From assembly GCF_001830325.1 (NCBI RefSeq), contig NZ_MHZG01000001.1, forward strand, positions 124,001-188,000: a stretch of DNA of 64,000 nt, written 5' to 3'. The DNA comes from Polynucleobacter sp. GWA2_45_21 (GTDB lineage: Bacteria > Pseudomonadota > Gammaproteobacteria > Burkholderiales > Burkholderiaceae). The notes beneath the pieces were generated by a model, which saw nothing but the letters and a program-made list of their open reading frames with translations, had not been told where the DNA came from and did not search any database. The position numbers were made by a program, and so were the translations under genes. This document shows, in pieces, positions 27,369-37,618 of the stretch. Numbering within the stretch: the stretch's first letter is position 1; the number at the start of each line of letters is the position of its first letter.

Positions 27369-28061
27369 ATGAACATCAAGCAGACGAAAGAACTTGCCGA
27401 TCGTCTCGAGGATATCCTTCCTCAAACTCAATGTACTAAATGCAGCTACCCAGACTGCAGAGCCTACGCAGAAGCAATGGCGACAGGTGAGGCGCTGCCT
27501 AATCGTTGCCCACCTGGAGGCGTAGAGGGCATCCAGAGGCTTAGCGCCATCCTGAAACCTATCTTTCCTCAGGATGCATTTGAGCTTCACCCCAGAATCG
27601 ACCCTGAATGCGGCATCGAGCGCCCTAGACCGGTTGCTTTTATTGACCCTAAGACTTGTATCGGCTGCACCTTGTGTATTCAAGCATGTCCTGTGGATGC
27701 CATTGTTGGCGCCTCTAAGCAAATGCATGTAGTCTTAAGTGAATGGTGTACTGGTTGTGATCTCTGCATACCACCCTGCCCTGTAGATTGCATCTCCATG
27801 ATTGATGTTACTGATGAGAAAACTGGCTGGGAAGCCTGGTCACCAGAATTAGCAGGGCTAGCACGAGCGCGATATGAAGCTCGCGATCTACGATTAGATC
27901 GCGAGCAACGCGACAATGATGAACGGCTAGCAAAGAAAGCGGCTGCGAAATTACAAGCAGTCAATGCAGAAAATCCAGAATCAGAAGAGGCGCTAAAAGA
28001 GCAAGAGAGAAAGCGCGCCATTATTGCCGCCGCCATTGCGAGAGCACAGCAAAAGAAATGA
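27369..28061 (+). CDS. rnfB: RnfB/RsxB-type ferredoxin protein
   Basis: A 230-residue Fe-S protein like the B subunit of Rnf/Rsx electron-transfer complexes. It has an N-terminal Fe-S domain (CTKCSYPDCRAYAEAM with a later Cys in NRCPPGG) and two ferredoxin motifs, CIGCTLCIQACPVDAI and CTGCDLCIPPCPVDCI. The hydrophobic N-terminal helix of normal RnfB is absent, and there are no other rnf genes here, so it is a soluble stand-alone form. The C-terminus is a charged helix (about 165-230). It overlaps nth by 4 bases, an arrangement seen with Nth, itself a [4Fe-4S] protein. Confidence 0.85.
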   Translation: MNIKQTKELADRLEDILPQTQCTKCSYPDCRAYAEAMATGEALPNRCPPGGVEGIQRLSAILKPIFPQDAFELHPRIDPECGIERPRPVAFIDPKTCIGCTLCIQACPVDAIVGASKQMHVVLSEWCTGCDLCIPPCPVDCISMIDVTDEKTGWEAWSPELAGLARARYEARDLRLDREQRDNDERLAKKAAAKLQAVNAENPESEEALKEQERKRAIIAAAIARAQQKK

Positions 28062-28717
28062 TGAATCTTGAAAAGCGTCAGACCTTCTTTGAATTGCTCA
28101 GGGAAAATAATCCTCACCCAGAGACTGAACTGGAATACAGCTCCCCATTTGAACTACTCATTGCAGTACTGTTATCCGCACAAGCAACCGATGTTTCAGT
28201 AAACAAAGGCACTCGCAAGTTATTTAAGATTGCAAACACCCCACAAGCCCTTCTTGACCTGGGAGAAGAAGGTGTTAAGCCCTTCATTCAACATATTGGA
28301 TTGTTTAATTCTAAAGGCAGGCATATTCAAGAGACTTGCCGACTGCTCATAGATAAACATGGTGGTGAAGTACCCCAAAATCGTGAGGAGTTAGAAGCGC
28401 TTCCAGGTGTCGGTAGAAAAACTGCGAACGTCATTCTCAATACCGCCTTTGGTCAACCCACTATGGCAGTCGATACTCATATCTTTAGAGTATCCAATCG
28501 GACAGGATTGGCGCCCGGTAAAGATGTTGTAAAGGTTGAAGAGCAGCTACTGAAGCGTGTACCAAAGGAGTTTTTGATGGATGCGCACCATTGGCTTATT
28601 CTGCATGGTAGGTATACCTGCAAGGCGCGCAACCCTGATTGCGAGCAATGTATTGTTGAACCACTCTGCAGCTTCAAACAAAAAACTGGGAAAGGAAAAG
28701 TTCGTGGCAATATTTAA
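28058..28717 (+). CDS. nth: Endonuclease III
   Basis: A DNA glycosylase/AP lyase (219 residues) that removes oxidised pyrimidines. The helix-hairpin-helix ELEALPGVGRKTANVIL holds the catalytic Lys, and VDTHIFRVSNR holds the catalytic Asp. The [4Fe-4S] loop is C-x6-C-x2-C-x5-C, seen from CKARNPDCEQC to PLC. It overlaps rnfB upstream (ATGA) and the DUF1841 gene downstream by 14 bases, so the three are one unit. Confidence 0.95.
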   Translation: MMNLEKRQTFFELLRENNPHPETELEYSSPFELLIAVLLSAQATDVSVNKGTRKLFKIANTPQALLDLGEEGVKPFIQHIGLFNSKGRHIQETCRLLIDKHGGEVPQNREELEALPGVGRKTANVILNTAFGQPTMAVDTHIFRVSNRTGLAPGKDVVKVEEQLLKRVPKEFLMDAHHWLILHGRYTCKARNPDCEQCIVEPLCSFKQKTGKGKVRGNI

Positions 28718-29135
28718 CCCCACTCGTGAAGAAGTGCGTCGTTTTTTTTGTGACACTTGGAAAAAGAAAACCGAGGATCAAATCCTGACGCCAATGGAAA
28801 TGATTGCTAGCGACTGGATGGTAGAACACCCGGAATATCATGCAGTGTTGGCGGACCCAGAAGGTGCGGTTGCGCAAGACTACACACCAGAACGCGGTGA
28901 GACCAACCCCTTCTTGCACCTTTCAATGCACCTGTCGATTAGCGAGCAAATATCCATTGATCAACCGCCAGGAATAAAAGAGATTTTCGAAAACCTGACT
29001 ATGAAACTAAGTTCCAAGCATGAGGCACAGCACGCCATGATGGAATGTCTTGGTCAGGTTATGTGGGAAGCGCAGAGAGAAGGCCAACCTTTAAGCCCCG
29101 AGAAATATTTAGAGGCATTAAAGAAGCTAAATTAG
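28704..29135 (+). CDS. DUF1841 family protein
   Basis: A 143-residue protein of the DUF1841 family, conserved in beta- and gammaproteobacteria without known function. The start is GTG 28704 (AAAGGA at 28691-28696), inside the end of nth. The segment FNPTREEVRRFFCDTWKK and the later NPFLHLSMHLSISEQIS with two conserved His are typical. The HxxxH-like pattern suggests a possible metal site, but this is speculation. Confidence 0.85.
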   Translation: MAIFNPTREEVRRFFCDTWKKKTEDQILTPMEMIASDWMVEHPEYHAVLADPEGAVAQDYTPERGETNPFLHLSMHLSISEQISIDQPPGIKEIFENLTMKLSSKHEAQHAMMECLGQVMWEAQREGQPLSPEKYLEALKKLN

Positions 29136-29148
29136 CCGGCAAGCCTTA

Positions 29149-30027
29149 TCAATGCCGCTTAACAAACATCCTTTTACTCAACACTACCGTTGATACCACC
29201 AGAAACGCAAAGATCATATTCATCAAGGTTAGTCGATCGCCCAGGATAAGACTGGCTGCAATTAGCGTACAAAAAGGTTGGACCAGTTGCACTTGACTCA
29301 CTCTAGCAATCCCACCAATAGCGAGACCTCCATACCAAAAGAAAAAACCGAGATACATCGGAAATAAGCCGAGATAACAGAAGCTCATCCAAGTAAAAGA
29401 GCTGGCACTCCAATAAGTAGCATCAAATGAGAAATACGTTGCCACCAAATTCACCGGCAATGAAATAACTAAGGCCCAGGAAATCACTTGCGGCGGGCTC
29501 ATCTTGCGAGATAACTCACCACCCTCCACATAGCCAACACAGGCACAAATACCGCCAAGCACCAAGAGGGCATCAATATAGGTGAAACTCCCGGAGTTTT
29601 TAAGAAGCGCATAAACCACAACCAATCCCGCGCCCAATATTGAAACTAGCCAAAATCCGAGAGATGGTCGCTCTTTAAAACGAATAACGCCGATCACAGT
29701 AGTTGCTAAGGGCATCATTCCTAAAATCACTGCACCATGGGCTGATGAGCCCTCTTCCATTGCGATTGTTGTCAAAATTGGAAATCCAAATATCACCCCC
29801 AAGGCGATAACCACCAACTTCACCAGATCAGACTTAGTGGGAAGCGACGCTTTTGTATATAAGAGATAAGCCAATGCAAATAGACCAGCTAAGAGAGCTC
29901 TTCCGAACGCAATGAAATAGGGATTAAAGCTGACTAGAACAATCTTCGTAACAGGCAGTGTGAGGCTAAAAATTAATATGCCAACAAAGCCAATCAGCAT
30001 TCCCTTGGTTTCTTTATTCACCGTCAC
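29149..30027 (-). CDS. DMT-superfamily (EamA) transporter
   Basis: A 292-residue inner-membrane protein with about ten hydrophobic helices arranged as two EamA repeats, as in drug/metabolite transporters. The first repeat has GRALLAGLFALAYLL and the second the RVSQVQLVQPFCTLIAA segment. The substrate cannot be inferred. The start is GTG 30027; an in-frame GTG at 30021 sits better behind AAGGG and is equally possible. Confidence 0.85.
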   Translation of the reverse strand: MTVNKETKGMLIGFVGILIFSLTLPVTKIVLVSFNPYFIAFGRALLAGLFALAYLLYTKASLPTKSDLVKLVVIALGVIFGFPILTTIAMEEGSSAHGAVILGMMPLATTVIGVIRFKERPSLGFWLVSILGAGLVVVYALLKNSGSFTYIDALLVLGGICACVGYVEGGELSRKMSPPQVISWALVISLPVNLVATYFSFDATYWSASSFTWMSFCYLGLFPMYLGFFFWYGGLAIGGIARVSQVQLVQPFCTLIAASLILGDRLTLMNMIFAFLVVSTVVLSKRMFVKRH

Positions 30028-30056
30028 CCTTGGGGAAAAATAATGCTAAGCAGTTT

Positions 30057-30497
30057 TTATGAGAGCGCAGCGATAGCGGCTTTGATTGAAGCAGGCAATT
30101 GATCAGCAAGCTGTTTTCGCTCTGCGATCTTATTGACGGGGGCCTCTTGGATTCTTTGCGACCAAGCTGACCCTGGAAAGAATGCATCGTCCTTGTATCT
30201 CGGAATGACATGCCAATGTATATGCGGAACCATATTTCCGAGCGCGGCTATGTTGAGCTTATCTGGGTGCATTACATGACGCACCGCCTCCTCCACCGCA
30301 AATACCAAGGCCATGAGATGCTCTCGCTCACCATAACTCAGGTCAGTCATTTCTGCGACATGGCGATTCCAGATCACGCGGCAAAAACCCGGCAGGTCGG
30401 GATCATTTACAAGGATAATGCGACAGTCATCACCGCGCCAAATCAACTGGCCTTCTTCTGGCTTGAGTTCGTCTTTACAAAGTACGCAATTAGTCAT
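30057..30497 (-). CDS. HIT-family nucleotide hydrolase
   Basis: A 146-residue histidine-triad protein. The triad is HIHWHVIPRYKDD near residue 95 (H-x-H-x-H). The N-terminal CVLCKDELKPEEGQLIW with two Cys suggests a small metal-binding or stabilising motif. HIT proteins hydrolyse nucleotide phosphoramidates or dinucleotides; the exact substrate is not known. It lies 29 bases upstream of the transporter gene. Confidence 0.88.
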   Translation of the reverse strand: MTNCVLCKDELKPEEGQLIWRGDDCRIILVNDPDLPGFCRVIWNRHVAEMTDLSYGEREHLMALVFAVEEAVRHVMHPDKLNIAALGNMVPHIHWHVIPRYKDDAFFPGSAWSQRIQEAPVNKIAERKQLADQLPASIKAAIAALS

Positions 30498-30518
30498 GTG
30501 AAGAATGTAAACGAAAAC

Positions 30519-30557
30519 GGCACCTAAGTCACCCTTATGGGGTTATTTAGGTGCCGC
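30519..30557. terminator. Intrinsic terminator of aceA (minus strand)
   Basis: CGGCACCTAA (30519-30528) pairs with TTAGGTGCCG (30547-30556), with an inner ACCC/GGGT pairing. On the minus strand the stem is followed by TTTTCGTTT. It lies after the aceA stop and before the HIT gene. Confidence 0.7.
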
Positions 30558-30604
30558 GGCAGTATTGGTGTGCTACTGCTTACTACATACTACTTAGGGA
30601 TTTC

Positions 30605-31903
30605 TTAGTGGAACTGCTCTTCTTCTGTAGAACCAGTCAATGCTGTTACTGAAGACTTGCCACCTTGAATCACAGTAGTAACATCGTCGAAGTAACCAGT
30701 GCCAACTTCTTGCTGATGGGATACGAATGTGTAACCACGATCACGAGCAGCAAATTCTGGCTCTTGTACTTTCTCGATGTAAGCAGTCATACCGCGCTGC
30801 ATGTAGTCTTGCGCCAAGTCGAACATGTTGTACCACATAGAGTGAATACCAGCCAATGTGATGAACTGATACTTGTAGCCCATTGCACCTAATTCGCGTT
30901 GGAACTTCGCAATCGTTGCGTCATCCAAGTTCTTCTTCCAGTTGAAAGATGGTGAGCAGTTGTAAGCCAACATCTTGCCTGGGAATTTCGCACGAATTGC
31001 TTCAGCGAACTGACGAGCAAAGTCCAAATCAGGCGTACCTGTTTCACACCAAACCATATCAGCGTATGCAGCGTATGCCAAACCACGGGAGATTGCTTGA
31101 TCCAAGCCCTTACGTGTTTTGTAGAAACCTTCAGCCGTGCGCTCACCTGTCAAGAATGGCTTGTCATTTGCATCGTAATCAGATGTCAACAAGTCAGCAG
31201 CTTCAGCATCAGTACGAGCCAAGATAATGGTTGGAACACCCATTACGTCAGCGGCCAAACGTGCAGAGATCAATTTCTGAACAGATTCAGTAGTAGGTAA
31301 CAATACTTTGCCACCTAAGTGACCGCACTTCTTAACAGAAGAGAGTTGATCTTCGAAGTGAACACCAGCAGCACCCTGCTTAATTAATGCCTTGCTCAAT
31401 TCAAATGCATTCAATACACCACCGAAACCAGCTTCCGCATCAGCAACGATTGGAGCAAAATATTCAATATAACCAGCATCGCCTTTATTGATGCCTTTAG
31501 CGGTTTGAATTTCATCAGCACGTTGGAATGAGTTGTTAATGCGCTCAACCATCTTTGGAACTGAGTCAACTGGGTATAAAGATTGGTCTGGGTACATCGC
31601 TGCGTATGAGTTACCGTCAGCAGCAACTTGCCAACCTGACAAGTAGATAGCCTGAACGCCAGCCTTAACCTGTTGCATTGCTTGACCACCAGTTAAAGCA
31701 CCTAAGCAGTTAACGTAAGCTTCGTTGTTAACCAATTCCCAGAGACGCTCTGCGCCATGCTTTGCCAATGTGTGCTCAATCTTCAATGAACCACGTAAAC
31801 GTACAACGTCCTCGGCTGTGTAGCCACGAGTAATACCCTTCCAACGTGGATTGGTATCCCAGTCTTTTTGTAGTGCTGCGATTTCTGCTTTGCGATCTGT
31901 CAT
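30605..31903 (-). CDS. aceA: Isocitrate lyase
   Basis: A 432-residue enzyme that splits isocitrate into glyoxylate and succinate, the first step of the glyoxylate shunt, needed for growth on acetate or acetyl-CoA-yielding substrates such as those from Xsc or polyhydroxybutyrate. The active-site motif [11 protein letters not shown] with catalytic Cys is near 190, and the metal-binding region [17 protein letters not shown] is seen. Length fits the bacterial short form. Malate synthase is not in the window. The 270-base upstream region contains the dyads ATTTC/GAAAT (32060-32076) and TCACC/GGTGA (32080-32093), possible regulator sites. Confidence 0.96.
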   Translation of the reverse strand: MTDRKAEIAALQKDWDTNPRWKGITRGYTAEDVVRLRGSLKIEHTLAKHGAERLWELVNNEAYVNCLGALTGGQAMQQVKAGVQAIYLSGWQVAADGNSYAAMYPDQSLYPVDSVPKMVERINNSFQRADEIQTAKGINKGDAGYIEYFAPIVADAEAGFGGVLNAFELSKALIKQGAAGVHFEDQLSSVKKCGHLGGKVLLPTTESVQKLISARLAADVMGVPTIILARTDAEAADLLTSDYDANDKPFLTGERTAEGFYKTRKGLDQAISRGLAYAAYADMVWCETGTPDLDFARQFAEAIRAKFPGKMLAYNCSPSFNWKKNLDDATIAKFQRELGAMGYKYQFITLAGIHSMWYNMFDLAQDYMQRGMTAYIEKVQEPEFAARDRGYTFVSHQQEVGTGYFDDVTTVIQGGKSSVTALTGSTEEEQFH

Positions 31904-32173
31904 GTTTTTCTCCCTAAGTTAAACAAGTACTTCAAATATTTGGACATTCAAGTCTTATGTCTTATATAAGAGTTTAAGTATCTAGGAAAAGCATGCAAGA
32001 ACTATTTCAGCATTTATTGAAAATAATTAGTCCAATAAATTCAATAAGTTGAATTTAATATTTCGCAATATGAAATCATTCACCAAGGGGTGATAGAAAC
32101 CCCAGACTGAGATGTTGCACTGCATTTTGCGTATGGTAATGTCTTTTCACATTATGAAAAGTTAGAGGATCGT

Positions 32174-33412
32174 TTACGCAGTTTTGGGGGTGCTGATGCT
32201 CGCAACCTTAAATCCAGTCAAAATAATCATCAACTGAAGGACTGCCACACCTATAAATAAGAACCTTGGCAAGCCGATGTCCAAGAAGATCCCGAAGATT
32301 AATGGACTCATCGCTGCACCGAGATCAATGCCGGAATAGACGATGCCATACACCCTGCCCGATGAGCCGGAAGGTGTCGCTGAGCGAATCATCAAATCCC
32401 GTGATGGGGCAGCGATGCCCAATCCAAGGCCAATCACAATAAAAGAAATCACAATCAATTCAATTGGCACCAATCCGGTAGCCAACAAAAGACCCATCGC
32501 GATATTCACCGTGAAGCAGATCGTAATAATGCGTTCGGGCACTTTTAATTTACTAGCCAGATAGCCGCCTAAAAGCATTCCTCCAGCACCGCCCATAGAC
32601 ATCAGAGTGAGATAGTAATTTCCAGAGCTGACGGCAATGTCATAGATTTTAAAAAGTGCTGTTGGTGCAAATGATTGCAAGCCAGTAGTTGCAGCCATGC
32701 TAAAGAAAAAGAAAATCCAACAAAGCCAAACTACAGGCAACCTCAGAAAGCCAAAGGTACTCATCGGACCGCCGCCAGGATTACTTTGGGCATGGCTTGC
32801 CTTTGATTCTTCTTGCCTCGCATGAACATCATCAATTAAGCGTGCCCGTCCTAGCCACAGGGTTAGCAGTATCAAAGCCTCAAGCAATGCTGCAGATAAA
32901 AAGGCGATACGCCAATCAGCAATGCTAGCTACCGCCACCATAAATGCTGGGGCTGCAGCCCAGCCGATATAACCAGCTACCCCGTGAATGGAATAGGCAT
33001 AAGGCAAATTGGGTGGTGAAATTTTGTGATTGATTAGCGTGTAATCAACAGGATGAAATATCCCATTACCGCATCCTGCAATTACCGCACCCAGCACCAG
33101 CATGGCATAACCATTGCTCTGTGAATAAGTGAGCGCAGCCAATGCAAGCAAACCCACTCCAGCAAACAATACAGGTCGAGCCCCAATGCGATCGACTAAA
33201 AATCCAGATGCCGCTTGAACAATGCAGGAAACCACAAAGAAAATGGTCATAAGCAGACCTAGCTCTGCATAGTTAAAGCCAAACTCCGCCTTCAACCATG
33301 GGAACATGGGTGGCAGAATTAAATGGAAGAAATGGGAGCTGCCGTGAGCCAGGCTAATAAGACCAACAACCCGGACATCACTGGCGCGCCTCATTACTAG
33401 GGCATCAGTCAT
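32174..33412 (-). CDS. MFS transporter
   Basis: A 412-residue major facilitator with twelve predicted helices. The loop 2-3 motif appears as GFLVDRIGARPVLFAGVGLL, and the second half has a matching GGYLASKLKVPERI. A short cytoplasmic linker near 190-215 is rich in Ser and Gly. It resembles fosmidomycin-resistance/FsR-like carriers in the AHGSSHFFHLILPPMFPWL start; the substrate is unknown. It lies 48 bases downstream of the clpB stop region on the same strand but clpB ends at 33461, so they could be cotranscribed. Confidence 0.85.
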   Translation of the reverse strand: MTDALVMRRASDVRVVGLISLAHGSSHFFHLILPPMFPWLKAEFGFNYAELGLLMTIFFVVSCIVQAASGFLVDRIGARPVLFAGVGLLALAALTYSQSNGYAMLVLGAVIAGCGNGIFHPVDYTLINHKISPPNLPYAYSIHGVAGYIGWAAAPAFMVAVASIADWRIAFLSAALLEALILLTLWLGRARLIDDVHARQEESKASHAQSNPGGGPMSTFGFLRLPVVWLCWIFFFFSMAATTGLQSFAPTALFKIYDIAVSSGNYYLTLMSMGGAGGMLLGGYLASKLKVPERIITICFTVNIAMGLLLATGLVPIELIVISFIVIGLGLGIAAPSRDLMIRSATPSGSSGRVYGIVYSGIDLGAAMSPLIFGIFLDIGLPRFLFIGVAVLQLMIILTGFKVASISTPKTA

Positions 33413-33460
33413 GTACCGAGTTTACTGGCACAGGAATATTCCTGCTGAAATACAGCGGTG

Positions 33461-36055
33461 TTACTTGCTAAAGCTGAAATCGCCGTTCTTATCGACACCC
33501 ACAGGAACCGTATCCTTAGGGCCAAACTTGCCTTCCAAGATCATCTTGGATACTGGGTTCTCGATATATTGCTGAATTGCACGCTTCAGTGGTCTGGCTC
33601 CAAATATTGGATCAAAACCGACCTCTGCAATCTTGCTTAGAGCAGCATCACTCACTTCCATCTGCATATCGACCTTTGCCAGACGATCCGACAAATTCTT
33701 CAGCAAGATCTTCGCGATATTCGCAATATTGTCTTTATCCAAACCATGGAACACGACGATTTCATCAATACGATTGAGGAACTCAGGACGGAAGTGATTC
33801 TTCAACTCTTCGAATACCGCATCCTTGATTTCAGATTGCTTCTTATCTGTCATCGATTGAATGAGATGTGAGCCGATATTGCTAGTCATCACAATCACGG
33901 TGTTCTTGAAGTCCACAGTACGACCTTGACCATCGGTTAAGCGACCATCGTCCAATACTTGCAAGAGTACGTTGAAGACATCTGGATGCGCTTTTTCAAT
34001 CTCATCAAACAAGATCACGCTATACGGATGGCGACGCACTTGCTCGGTTAGGTAACCACCCTCTTCGTAACCCACATAACCCGGAGGCGCACCGATTAAA
34101 CGAGCAACGCTGTGCTTCTCCATAAACTCACTCATGTCGATACGGATGAGATGATCTTCACTATCAAACAAGAAGCCGGCCAAGGCTTTGCAGAGCTCAG
34201 TCTTACCAACGCCAGTAGGCCCTAAGAATAAGAATGAACCATAGGGACGATTCTCTTCGGCAAGACCAGCGCGGGAGCGACGAATCGCATCAGATACCGC
34301 ACGAATAGCCTCTTCTTGACCAACCACGCGCTTATGTAAGAGCTCTTCCATCTTGAGTAGCTTATCGCGCTCACCTTGCATCATCTTCGACACTGGAATG
34401 CCGGTTGCACGTGACACGACCTCTGCAATCTCTTCTGCACCTACTTGGGTCCGCAAGAGCTTATTCTTCACTACGCCATCTTTATCGCCTTTGGCTTCAG
34501 CAGCGGCTGCAGATTTGAGCTTTGCTTCGAGCTCAGGCAACTTGCCATATTGCAATTCAGCAACTTGCTCCAACTTACCATCGCGTTGTAACTTGGCAAT
34601 GTCGGCGCGGACTTTTTCAATCTCTTCTTTGAGATGGGCGGCGCCCAGCACGGCACCTTTTTCTGCTTTCCAGATTTCTTCTAGATCAGCATACTCAGCA
34701 CCTAAGCGTTTGATCTCATCTTCGATCAAACCCAAACGCTTTTGCGAAGCCTCATCTTTTTCTTTCTTGACAGCTTCACGCTCAATCTTGAGCTGAATGA
34801 GGCGACGCTCCAGCTTATCCATCACCTCAGGCTTGGAATCAATCTCCATCCGAATACGTGAACCGGCCTCGTCAATCAAATCGATAGCTTTATCCGGTAA
34901 GAAGCGATCCGTAATATAGCGGTGTGACAACTCGGCTGCCGCCACAATAGCGGGATCGGTGATCTCAATGCCGTGGTGAAGCTCATAACGCTCTTGCAAA
35001 CCACGCAAGATCGCAATGGTCGCCTCAACGCTAGGCTCTTCCACCATCACCTTTTGGAAACGACGCTCGAGTGCTGGATCTTTCTCAATGTATTTGCGAT
35101 ACTCATCTAAGGTGGTTGCACCAATGCAATGCAACTCGCCACGCGCTAAGGCAGGCTTGAGCATATTGCCGGCATCCATTGCGCCATCACCTTTACCAGC
35201 GCCAACCATGGTATGAATTTCATCAATAAAGATGATGGTTTGACCTTCGTCTTTAGCTACATCGCTCAGAACAGCCTTAAGGCGTTCTTCGAATTCACCG
35301 CGGTACTTAGCACCAGCCAATAGCAATGCCATATCCAGCACGAGGACGCGCTTATTCTTGAGAGTTTCAGGAACTTCGCCATTAATAATGCGTTGAGCTA
35401 AGCCCTCAACGATGGCAGTTTTACCAACGCCCGGCTCACCAATCAACACCGGGTTATTTTTACCGCGGCGTTGCAAGATCTGTATGGTGCGACGAATCTC
35501 ATCATCACGACCAATCACAGGATCAAGCTTGCCCATACGAGCACGCTCAGTTAAATCGACGGTGTATTTCTTTAAGGCCTCACGTTGACCTTCAGCATCT
35601 GCACTATTCACTGATTCTCCTCCGCGCACTAAATCAATAGCCGCTTCTAACGATTTACGATTTAAACCATTCTCACGAGCAATCTTCCCGAGCTCACCTT
35701 TGTCATCGGCCACCACCAGCAAAAACAATTCACCGGCAATAAATTGATCATTGCGCTTGTTAGCCTCTTTTTCACAGAGGTTGAGCCAGTTACTTAAATC
35801 ACGGCCAACCTGCACTTCGCCACTAGTGCCCTGCACTTCAGGCAGGTTACTAATGAGTTTTTCGGTAGCTTTCTCAAGACCAGGAACGTTGACGCCTGCG
35901 CGGGTTAATAAACTCTTGGCACCGCCGTCTGAATCACGCAACATAGCCAACAATATATGGGCTGGCTCGATATATTGATTGTCTTTTGCCAAAGCAAGGC
36001 TTTGCGCCTCACTGAGTGCCTCTTGAAACTTAGTAGTTAATTTATCTATTCTCAT
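33461..36055 (-). CDS. clpB: ATP-dependent disaggregase ClpB
   Basis: An 864-residue Hsp100 that dissolves protein aggregates together with DnaK. Domains in order: Clp N-domain (1-145), first AAA+ module with Walker A GEPGVGKT near 205, the coiled-coil middle domain (about 405-525, rich in Lys/Glu), and the second AAA+ module with GPTGVGKT near 605 and [19 protein letters not shown]. Length and all motifs are standard. A heat-shock promoter is visible upstream. Confidence 0.97.
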   Translation of the reverse strand: MRIDKLTTKFQEALSEAQSLALAKDNQYIEPAHILLAMLRDSDGGAKSLLTRAGVNVPGLEKATEKLISNLPEVQGTSGEVQVGRDLSNWLNLCEKEANKRNDQFIAGELFLLVVADDKGELGKIARENGLNRKSLEAAIDLVRGGESVNSADAEGQREALKKYTVDLTERARMGKLDPVIGRDDEIRRTIQILQRRGKNNPVLIGEPGVGKTAIVEGLAQRIINGEVPETLKNKRVLVLDMALLLAGAKYRGEFEERLKAVLSDVAKDEGQTIIFIDEIHTMVGAGKGDGAMDAGNMLKPALARGELHCIGATTLDEYRKYIEKDPALERRFQKVMVEEPSVEATIAILRGLQERYELHHGIEITDPAIVAAAELSHRYITDRFLPDKAIDLIDEAGSRIRMEIDSKPEVMDKLERRLIQLKIEREAVKKEKDEASQKRLGLIEDEIKRLGAEYADLEEIWKAEKGAVLGAAHLKEEIEKVRADIAKLQRDGKLEQVAELQYGKLPELEAKLKSAAAAEAKGDKDGVVKNKLLRTQVGAEEIAEVVSRATGIPVSKMMQGERDKLLKMEELLHKRVVGQEEAIRAVSDAIRRSRAGLAEENRPYGSFLFLGPTGVGKTELCKALAGFLFDSEDHLIRIDMSEFMEKHSVARLIGAPPGYVGYEEGGYLTEQVRRHPYSVILFDEIEKAHPDVFNVLLQVLDDGRLTDGQGRTVDFKNTVIVMTSNIGSHLIQSMTDKKQSEIKDAVFEELKNHFRPEFLNRIDEIVVFHGLDKDNIANIAKILLKNLSDRLAKVDMQMEVSDAALSKIAEVGFDPIFGARPLKRAIQQYIENPVSKMILEGKFGPKDTVPVGVDKNGDFSFSK

Positions 36056-36105
36056 TTTTCAATCCTATCTACTTCAACTATTTTTAATACATATCTATCT
36101 ATAGA

Positions 36106-36133
36106 ATATAGGGGCATTCTTCATAATTTCAAG
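36106..36133 (-). promoter_or_regulatory. Sigma-32 (heat-shock) promoter of clpB
   Basis: On the minus strand CTTGAAA (36127-36133) is followed after 12 bases by CCCCTATAT (36106-36114), matching the RpoH consensus CTTGAAA / CCCCATnT closely. It lies about 50 bases upstream of the clpB ATG. Confidence 0.85.
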
Positions 36134-36170
36134 TCTGTTTGACCTCTTTTTAAGCGAATTTACCCCTATT

Positions 36171-36413
36171 TTGACCTGGCTTGTTTACCTACTAGAGTGT
36201 TCTGATGGCAGCTATTACGCTGGGATTACGAACCGCCTAGAACATCGCTTGGCAGCCCATAATTCAGGGGAAGGCGCTCGCTATACAAGGGCTCGTAGAC
36301 CAGTCACCCTTTTGGCGACCCAAGAGCACCCAGATCGATCTGAAGCCTCTAAGGCAGAGGCTAAATTAAAGAAGTTACCGAGATCAGAAAAGCTGGGCTT
36401 TTTTAAAACCTAG
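36171..36413 (+). CDS. GIY-YIG domain protein (YhbQ-like)
   Basis: An 80-residue single-domain GIY-YIG protein. The motif is VYLLECSDGSYYAGIT at residues 5-20, with the conserved Arg in LEHRLAAHNSG and a Glu in ASKAEAKLKKL. Small proteins of this type (YhbQ/UPF0213) are suspected nucleases, but no role is established. The start is TTG 36171; no ATG in this frame is available nearby. It is divergent from clpB. Confidence 0.8.
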   Translation: MTWLVYLLECSDGSYYAGITNRLEHRLAAHNSGEGARYTRARRPVTLLATQEHPDRSEASKAEAKLKKLPRSEKLGFFKT

Positions 36414-36467
36414 AATAGGGTTTCGGACACCCATCACCACACAGTAGCATGGGAGGGTAAAGGATTG

Positions 36468-36935
36468 CTATTTACCTTGATACTTCGCAATACTTGCCTT
36501 CAGATCGCTGTACTCCTCACAACCAAATAGGCAGGCCTTATCTAGCCTAGCCAACATAGCCTCAGCCCCAGGCAAATCCTTCTTCATCAACAGCAACTCA
36601 CCGTAATATTCCAATGCAGATCTATGGCTTGGATCGATCTTGAGTGCTGCCTGGTAATACTTTTCAGAAGAAACCAAATCAGGTGGCTGCTTTTTGCGAA
36701 GACTGTATCCCATCAGGTTATTCCAATCCGCAGAATCGACATCATTGGCTGACTGCAACTGCTTCAATGCTTGGTCGTAATTGTTAGATTTGATGCTGGA
36801 GCGAGCATCGGTTAGCCAAGCAGGATCAGATTTAGTTGGAGCACTATCAGCAGCAACAGAAACAACCCATGGCGCTATTGCAATTGCTAAGGATGTAAGT
36901 ATCTTGCTAAACACATTCCACTTCATTGCCTTCAT
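36468..36935 (-). CDS. Exported TPR-repeat protein
   Basis: A 155-residue protein with a signal peptide (to about residue 29, AIAPWVVSVAADS) and two to three tetratricopeptide repeats in the mature part (YDQALKQLQSAND; SEKYYQAALKIDPSHRSALEYYGELLL). Two Cys lie in KACLFGCEEY. It is probably a periplasmic protein-interaction module; partner unknown. ATG 36926 is an alternative start three residues in. It follows the Rrf2-like gene by 11 bases. Confidence 0.75.
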   Translation of the reverse strand: MKAMKWNVFSKILTSLAIAIAPWVVSVAADSAPTKSDPAWLTDARSSIKSNNYDQALKQLQSANDVDSADWNNLMGYSLRKKQPPDLVSSEKYYQAALKIDPSHRSALEYYGELLLMKKDLPGAEAMLARLDKACLFGCEEYSDLKASIAKYQGK

Positions 36936-36946
36936 CTTTTGGAGCC

Positions 36947-37519
36947 TTATATTGATTCTGCTTTTTGTAGGTAGTCGCCAAAACTGAAAATGGAATTTGG
37001 TCCCAGTGGAACATCTTCTACTTTCTTAAAGTGGGTTTTAACTACCCTCTGCACTTCGCCCTTAGACGGCTTGCTCACCTTCAATTCTGGATAAGAAAAA
37101 GTCTGACGCTCTGGCGCGGTTTTGGCATCGCTAAATCGTGGTACATAATCTTTAATAGCATCGGAGAGATTCATATTGGCCATGCAACTGAGCATGTAAG
37201 TCTCCAAGGATTGGTAGAGCTCACTTGCAATATCGCAAGCTTCAACCTTACGCTTTTTAATGTAATTCATGGCCAACACAACATCCTTAATAGTGACCAT
37301 TCTAGGATCCTGTAAAAGCGTATAACCTCCGTTCCGACCCTTTGTGCCCTTGACAATTCCGGCGGCACGCAATGCGCTGAGCAAAAGCTCGATTCGGCTA
37401 ATCGATAATTTTTGGCGCTGCGCCAACTCTAAGCCAGTAACCGGATGGATGCCAGTTGAATGGGTTGCTATGTCAACCAGAGTATTTAGTGCGGCTTTAA
37501 CAGCGGTATTAACGTTCAT
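36947..37519 (-). CDS. Rrf2-family transcriptional regulator
   Basis: A 190-residue Rrf2-type protein. The winged helix occupies residues 1-85 (SISRIELLLSALRAAGIVKG, then GRNGGYTLLQDP), the same layout as IscR. In the region where IscR has three clustered Cys it has only two spaced ones (EACDIASELY and LSCMANM), so an IscR-like [2Fe-2S] site is doubtful. The C-terminal 60 residues are unlike IscR. It is encoded 11 bases upstream of the TPR gene; targets are unknown. Confidence 0.8.
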   Translation of the reverse strand: MNVNTAVKAALNTLVDIATHSTGIHPVTGLELAQRQKLSISRIELLLSALRAAGIVKGTKGRNGGYTLLQDPRMVTIKDVVLAMNYIKKRKVEACDIASELYQSLETYMLSCMANMNLSDAIKDYVPRFSDAKTAPERQTFSYPELKVSKPSKGEVQRVVKTHFKKVEDVPLGPNSIFSFGDYLQKAESI

Positions 37520-37618
37520 GTTGAATTTAACAAATATATTGAATTGAAATCAGTATCGGATTGAATGCCATATTTTGTTGAGCTAGGATCTTTAACCCTT
37601 TTTAAGTCATGGTTGTCA

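Noticed and set aside
27108..27728. 206-codon minus-strand frame across the phaZ/rnfB junction
   Set aside because: Opposite two well-identified genes with conserved motifs; no ribosome binding site or known domain.
34353..34796. Ser-rich plus-strand frame opposite clpB
   Set aside because: Antisense shadow of the clpB coiled-coil region; composition reflects the complement of Glu/Lys-rich codons.
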